This document shows positions 14,264-16,508 of a stretch of DNA of 16,508 bases, piece by piece (the first letter of the stretch is position 1; each line of letters starts with the position of its first letter). Origin of the DNA: Rhizobacter sp. (lineage in GTDB: Bacteria > Pseudomonadota > Gammaproteobacteria > Burkholderiales > Burkholderiaceae_C). The notes below the pieces were generated by a model, which made no database searches, was not told the origin of the DNA, and was given only the letters and a program-made list of their open reading frames with translations. A program made the position numbers and the translations under genes. The stretch spans positions 1 to 16,508 of the forward strand of contig JANXVK010000605.1 of assembly GCA_025351675.1 (NCBI GenBank). Reading direction: 5' to 3'.

Positions 14264-15403
14264 ATGACCCACAAATCGAACACCGCACCCAGCGAGGGCT
14301 GGTATGCGCACAGCGAACGCACCAGCCAGACCGACGACCAGCGGATCAAGGACGTGACGCCACTGCCGCCGCCGGAGCACCTGATCCGCTTTTTTCCGAT
14401 CGCCGGCACGCCGGCCGAGGCGCTGATCGGCGACACGCGCAACGCGATCCGCCGCATCATGCAGAAGAAGGATCACCGGCTGCTCGTGATCATGGGGCCG
14501 TGCTCGATCCACGACCCGGTGGCCGCGGTCGAGTACGCGAAGAAGCTGAAGCTGCAGCGCGAGAAGTACAAGGACACGCTCGAGATCGTGATGCGCGTCT
14601 ATTTCGAGAAGCCGCGCACGACGGTCGGCTGGAAGGGCCTGATCAACGACCCGTACCTCGATGAGACCTACCGCATCGACGAAGGCCTGCGCATCGCGCG
14701 CCAGTTGTTGCTGGAGATCAACCGCGCCGGCATGCCGGCCGGCAGCGAATTCCTCGACGTGATCTCGCCGCAGTACATCGGCGACCTGATCTCGTGGGGC
14801 GCGATCGGCGCCCGCACGACCGAGAGCCAGGTGCACCGCGAGCTCGCCTCGGGTTTGAGCGCACCGATCGGCTTCAAGAACGGCACCGACGGCAACATCA
14901 AGATCGCCATCGATGCGATCCAAGCGGCGGCGCGCCCGCACCACTTTTTGTCGATCCACAAAAACGGTCAGGTGGCAATCGTCGAGACCGGCGGCAACAC
15001 CGATTGCCATGTGATCCTGCGCGGCGGCAAGGCGCCGAACTACGACGCGACACACGTCGCCGCGGCTTGCAGGGAGATCGAAGCGGCGAAGCTCGATTGC
15101 ACGCTGATGGTCGATTGCAGCCACGCCAACAGCAGCAAGCAGCACGAGCGCCAAGTTGATGTCGCGCGCGACGTGGCGGCGCAGATGAAGTCGGGCAGCC
15201 GCTGCATCTTCGGCGTGATGGTCGAGAGCCACCTGCACGCCGGCGCGCAGAAGTTCAGCGCCGGCAAGGACGATCCGGGCCAGCTCGAGTATGGCAAGAG
15301 CATCACCGACGCCTGCCTCGGCTGGGAGCACTCGCTCGAGGTGCTGGAGGTACTCAGCGACGCGGTGAAGGCCCGTGCGGCGCTGAAGTCAGTGACGGCG
15401 TAA
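14264..15403 (+). CDS. aroG: Class I (AroFGH-type) 3-deoxy-7-phosphoheptulonate synthase
   Basis: 379 residues. Condenses phosphoenolpyruvate and erythrose 4-phosphate to DAHP, the committed step of the shikimate pathway to Phe, Tyr and Trp. Active-site and metal residues are present: Cys80 in MGPCSIHDP (77-85), His287 in SHANSSKQ (286-293), Glu321 in VMVESH (318-323), Asp349 in SITDAC (346-351), plus FEKPRTTVGWKGLINDP (114-130) and GFKNGTDG (203-210). Which amino acid inhibits the enzyme cannot be decided; Ser199, equivalent to the Phe-site Ser of E. coli AroG, is shared by Phe- and Tyr-sensitive forms. AGGAG lies 8 nt before the ATG. Expression probably depends on the upstream attenuator. 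No clear terminator follows, only a weak CCCGC/GCGGG stem at 15416-15435. Confidence 0.97.
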   Translation: MTHKSNTAPSEGWYAHSERTSQTDDQRIKDVTPLPPPEHLIRFFPIAGTPAEALIGDTRNAIRRIMQKKDHRLLVIMGPCSIHDPVAAVEYAKKLKLQREKYKDTLEIVMRVYFEKPRTTVGWKGLINDPYLDETYRIDEGLRIARQLLLEINRAGMPAGSEFLDVISPQYIGDLISWGAIGARTTESQVHRELASGLSAPIGFKNGTDGNIKIAIDAIQAAARPHHFLSIHKNGQVAIVETGGNTDCHVILRGGKAPNYDATHVAAACREIEAAKLDCTLMVDCSHANSSKQHERQVDVARDVAAQMKSGSRCIFGVMVESHLHAGAQKFSAGKDDPGQLEYGKSITDACLGWEHSLEVLEVLSDAVKARAALKSVTA

Positions 15404-15486
15404 GCGGCGTAAGAACCCGCAAGCGCGCTGGCGGGCTGGGCGGGAAGCGGGTCAAATCGGGGTCGGTTTCACGCTCGGAACATTGA

Positions 15487-15771
15487 ATGCTTCAGACCTC
15501 CGGTTGGCCGCGCCGCTGCCGCCTCGTCGCCGCGCTCGTCGGCGCGCTCGTGGCGCCGCTGCCGGTGTGCGCCGAGATGTCGGCGGTCGACCGCGAGGCG
15601 ATCGAGGCCGCGTTTGCGCGCGCCGACAGCAATGGCGACGGCAAGCTTTCGCGCGATGAGGCGCAGCGGTTTCCGGAGATCGCCGCGCGCTTCGACGAAC
15701 TCGATCGCGATCACGACGGCGTCCTGTCGCTGATCGAGTTCTCCGTCGGCGCGACGCCGCCGAGCCGCTAA
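15487..15771 (+). CDS. Small exported EF-hand calcium-binding protein
   Basis: 94 residues. An N-terminal signal peptide (Arg-rich start, hydrophobic 12-27, likely cleavage after VCA at 29) is followed by two canonical 12-residue EF-hand loops: Asp47-Ser-Asn-Gly-Asp-Gly...Glu58 and Asp73-Arg-Asp-His-Asp-Gly...Glu84. Both have acidic residues at 1, 3 or 5 and 12 and Gly at 6, so calcium binding is expected in the periplasm. Function is otherwise unknown. CGGAAC about 9 nt upstream may serve as Shine-Dalgarno. Its TAA overlaps the TAG of the convergent gene. Confidence 0.85.
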   Translation: MLQTSGWPRRCRLVAALVGALVAPLPVCAEMSAVDREAIEAAFARADSNGDGKLSRDEAQRFPEIAARFDELDRDHDGVLSLIEFSVGATPPSR

Positions 15772-16508
15772 CCGGGCGATGCGGCGAGTGCCTGGCGCAG
15801 CTTGTGCAACGCCTCGGCGTCGAGGCCGGCGAGGGCCTGCAGCGCGTCGGCGGCCGCGTACTTGCGCAGCGCCGCTTGCCGATGAGTGGCCCGTGCCGAA
15901 GCGTCGAGCTCGCCCAGCAGAGCCAGCGCCTCTCCGCTGTTGAGCTGAAGCTCGCGCGACGCACCCGCCGTCGCGCTCAACTGCAACAGCACCTCGCTGG
16001 CAGCGCGCGCCTGCTGCAGCCCGGCCTCGCCGTGGCCGAATGCGGCCAGCGTGCGGGCGCGCTGAATCTGCATCCACGCGACCATGCGGCCGGCGTTCGC
16101 GCGGGCGGCCTCGCTGGCGGTTGGCAGCGCAGCGGCGCGCGTGAAGCCGGCGATGGTGTCGTCGAACACCGCCAGGGCCTTATCGTGTTGGCCGGTGCCG
16201 GCCAACGCCCGGCCGAGCGGTGAGCCGAGCTGATGCAGTTGCCGCGCCCGCTTGCCCTGCGGTCCTTCCTCGCGCGCCAACGCGGTGCCGAGTTGGGCCG
16301 CGGGCAGCGCCAGCTCGTATTCGCCGCGCCGCAAACGCGTCACTGCGGTGCGCGTGGTCTCGTTGAGCGCCGTGGCCGCGACGAAGCCGGCGCGCTGCTC
16401 GGCGGGCAGATCGAGCGCTTGCTCGAAAGCGGCCTTGATGGCCGGCCAGTCGATCGGGGGGTGGAGTTCATGCGCGCGCGTGTCGAAGCGGCCGGGCCGG
16501 GAGCGCGC
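15768..16508 (-). CDS. Helical-repeat (TPR-like) protein, 5' end outside the window
   Basis: 246 residues are visible, open at the window edge, rich in Ala, Leu, Arg and Gln with repeated amphipathic helices of TPR type, for example LGRALAGTGQHDKALAVFDDTIAGF and ARTLAAFGHGEAGLQQARAASEVL. Such tails occur on bacterial Ser/Thr kinases and other scaffold proteins. The segment DWPAIKAAFEQALDLPAEQRAGFVAA at about visible residues 20-45 resembles the lead-in that precedes kinase domains, yet no kinase domain follows. No start codon of any kind lies in this frame before that segment. I cannot assign a function. The convergent overlap with the EF-hand gene is 4 bp (15768-15771). Confidence 0.65.
   Translation of the reverse strand, partial: ARSRPGRFDTRAHELHPPIDWPAIKAAFEQALDLPAEQRAGFVAATALNETTRTAVTRLRRGEYELALPAAQLGTALAREEGPQGKRARQLHQLGSPLGRALAGTGQHDKALAVFDDTIAGFTRAAALPTASEAARANAGRMVAWMQIQRARTLAAFGHGEAGLQQARAASEVLLQLSATAGASRELQLNSGEALALLGELDASARATHRQAALRKYAAADALQALAGLDAEALHKLRQALAASPG

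Noticed and set aside
15416..15435. Terminator after aroG
   Set aside because: Only a 5-bp stem with a 10-nt loop and no T-tract, with several equally weak alternative pairings; not supported as a feature.
1..16508. Mobile elements, prophage, CRISPR, tRNA or rRNA
   Set aside because: I looked for transposase-like frames, evenly spaced repeats, cloverleaf-like segments and rRNA signatures and saw none; gene content and base composition are even across the window.

Overview
This 16.5 kb window is chromosomal DNA from a high-GC betaproteobacterium. The gene families point to Burkholderiales, most likely near the Rubrivivax/Leptothrix/Ideonella group. That placement is inferred from gene content, codon use and the GC-rich palindromic spacer repeats, not from a marker gene. 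The genes are mostly core housekeeping genes; I see no transposase, phage gene, CRISPR array, tRNA or rRNA.

Layout. (1) 1-3897: on the minus strand, the start of a heme catalase-related peroxidase (cut by the window edge) and a 1001-residue PutA for proline catabolism. (2) 3898-5491: on the plus strand, an Lrp/AsnC regulator divergent from putA, which probably controls it, then a tightly coupled XRE-cupin regulator and GNAT acetyltransferase. The pair is preceded by two tandem palindromes 21 bp apart. (3) 5503-8645: yggS (PLP homeostasis, minus) divergent from pilT and pilU, the type IV pilus retraction ATPases. (4) 8667-9610: a strong terminator followed almost at once by a beta-hydroxyacid dehydrogenase. 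(5) 9657-12375: the conserved envelope/replication neighbourhood rsmI / yraN - gmhA(diaA-like) - dolP-like lipoprotein. (6) 12481-13956: tldD, half of the TldD/TldE protease. (7) 13957-15403: a structured 307-base spacer and a class I DAHP synthase. (8) 15487-16508: a small exported EF-hand protein, overlapping tail to tail with a helical-repeat protein that runs off the window.

The most interesting signal is in the spacer before the DAHP synthase. A 27-codon ORF holds the run Tyr-Phe-Ala-Tyr-Phe-Trp-Tyr, overlaps a 13-bp long-range stem, and is followed by a perfect 11-bp terminator with eight T residues, 40 bases before the aroG start codon. This has the architecture of ribosome-mediated transcription attenuation sensing all three aromatic amino acids at the entry step of the shikimate pathway. 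A -10-like hexamer lies so close to the leader AUG that the leader mRNA may begin at, or almost at, its start codon.

Other notable structure: a hairpin repeat present twice with a compensatory base-pair change, a palindrome that holds the stop codons of two convergent genes, and a SIS-domain protein that looks like DiaA overall but keeps the GmhA catalytic residues.
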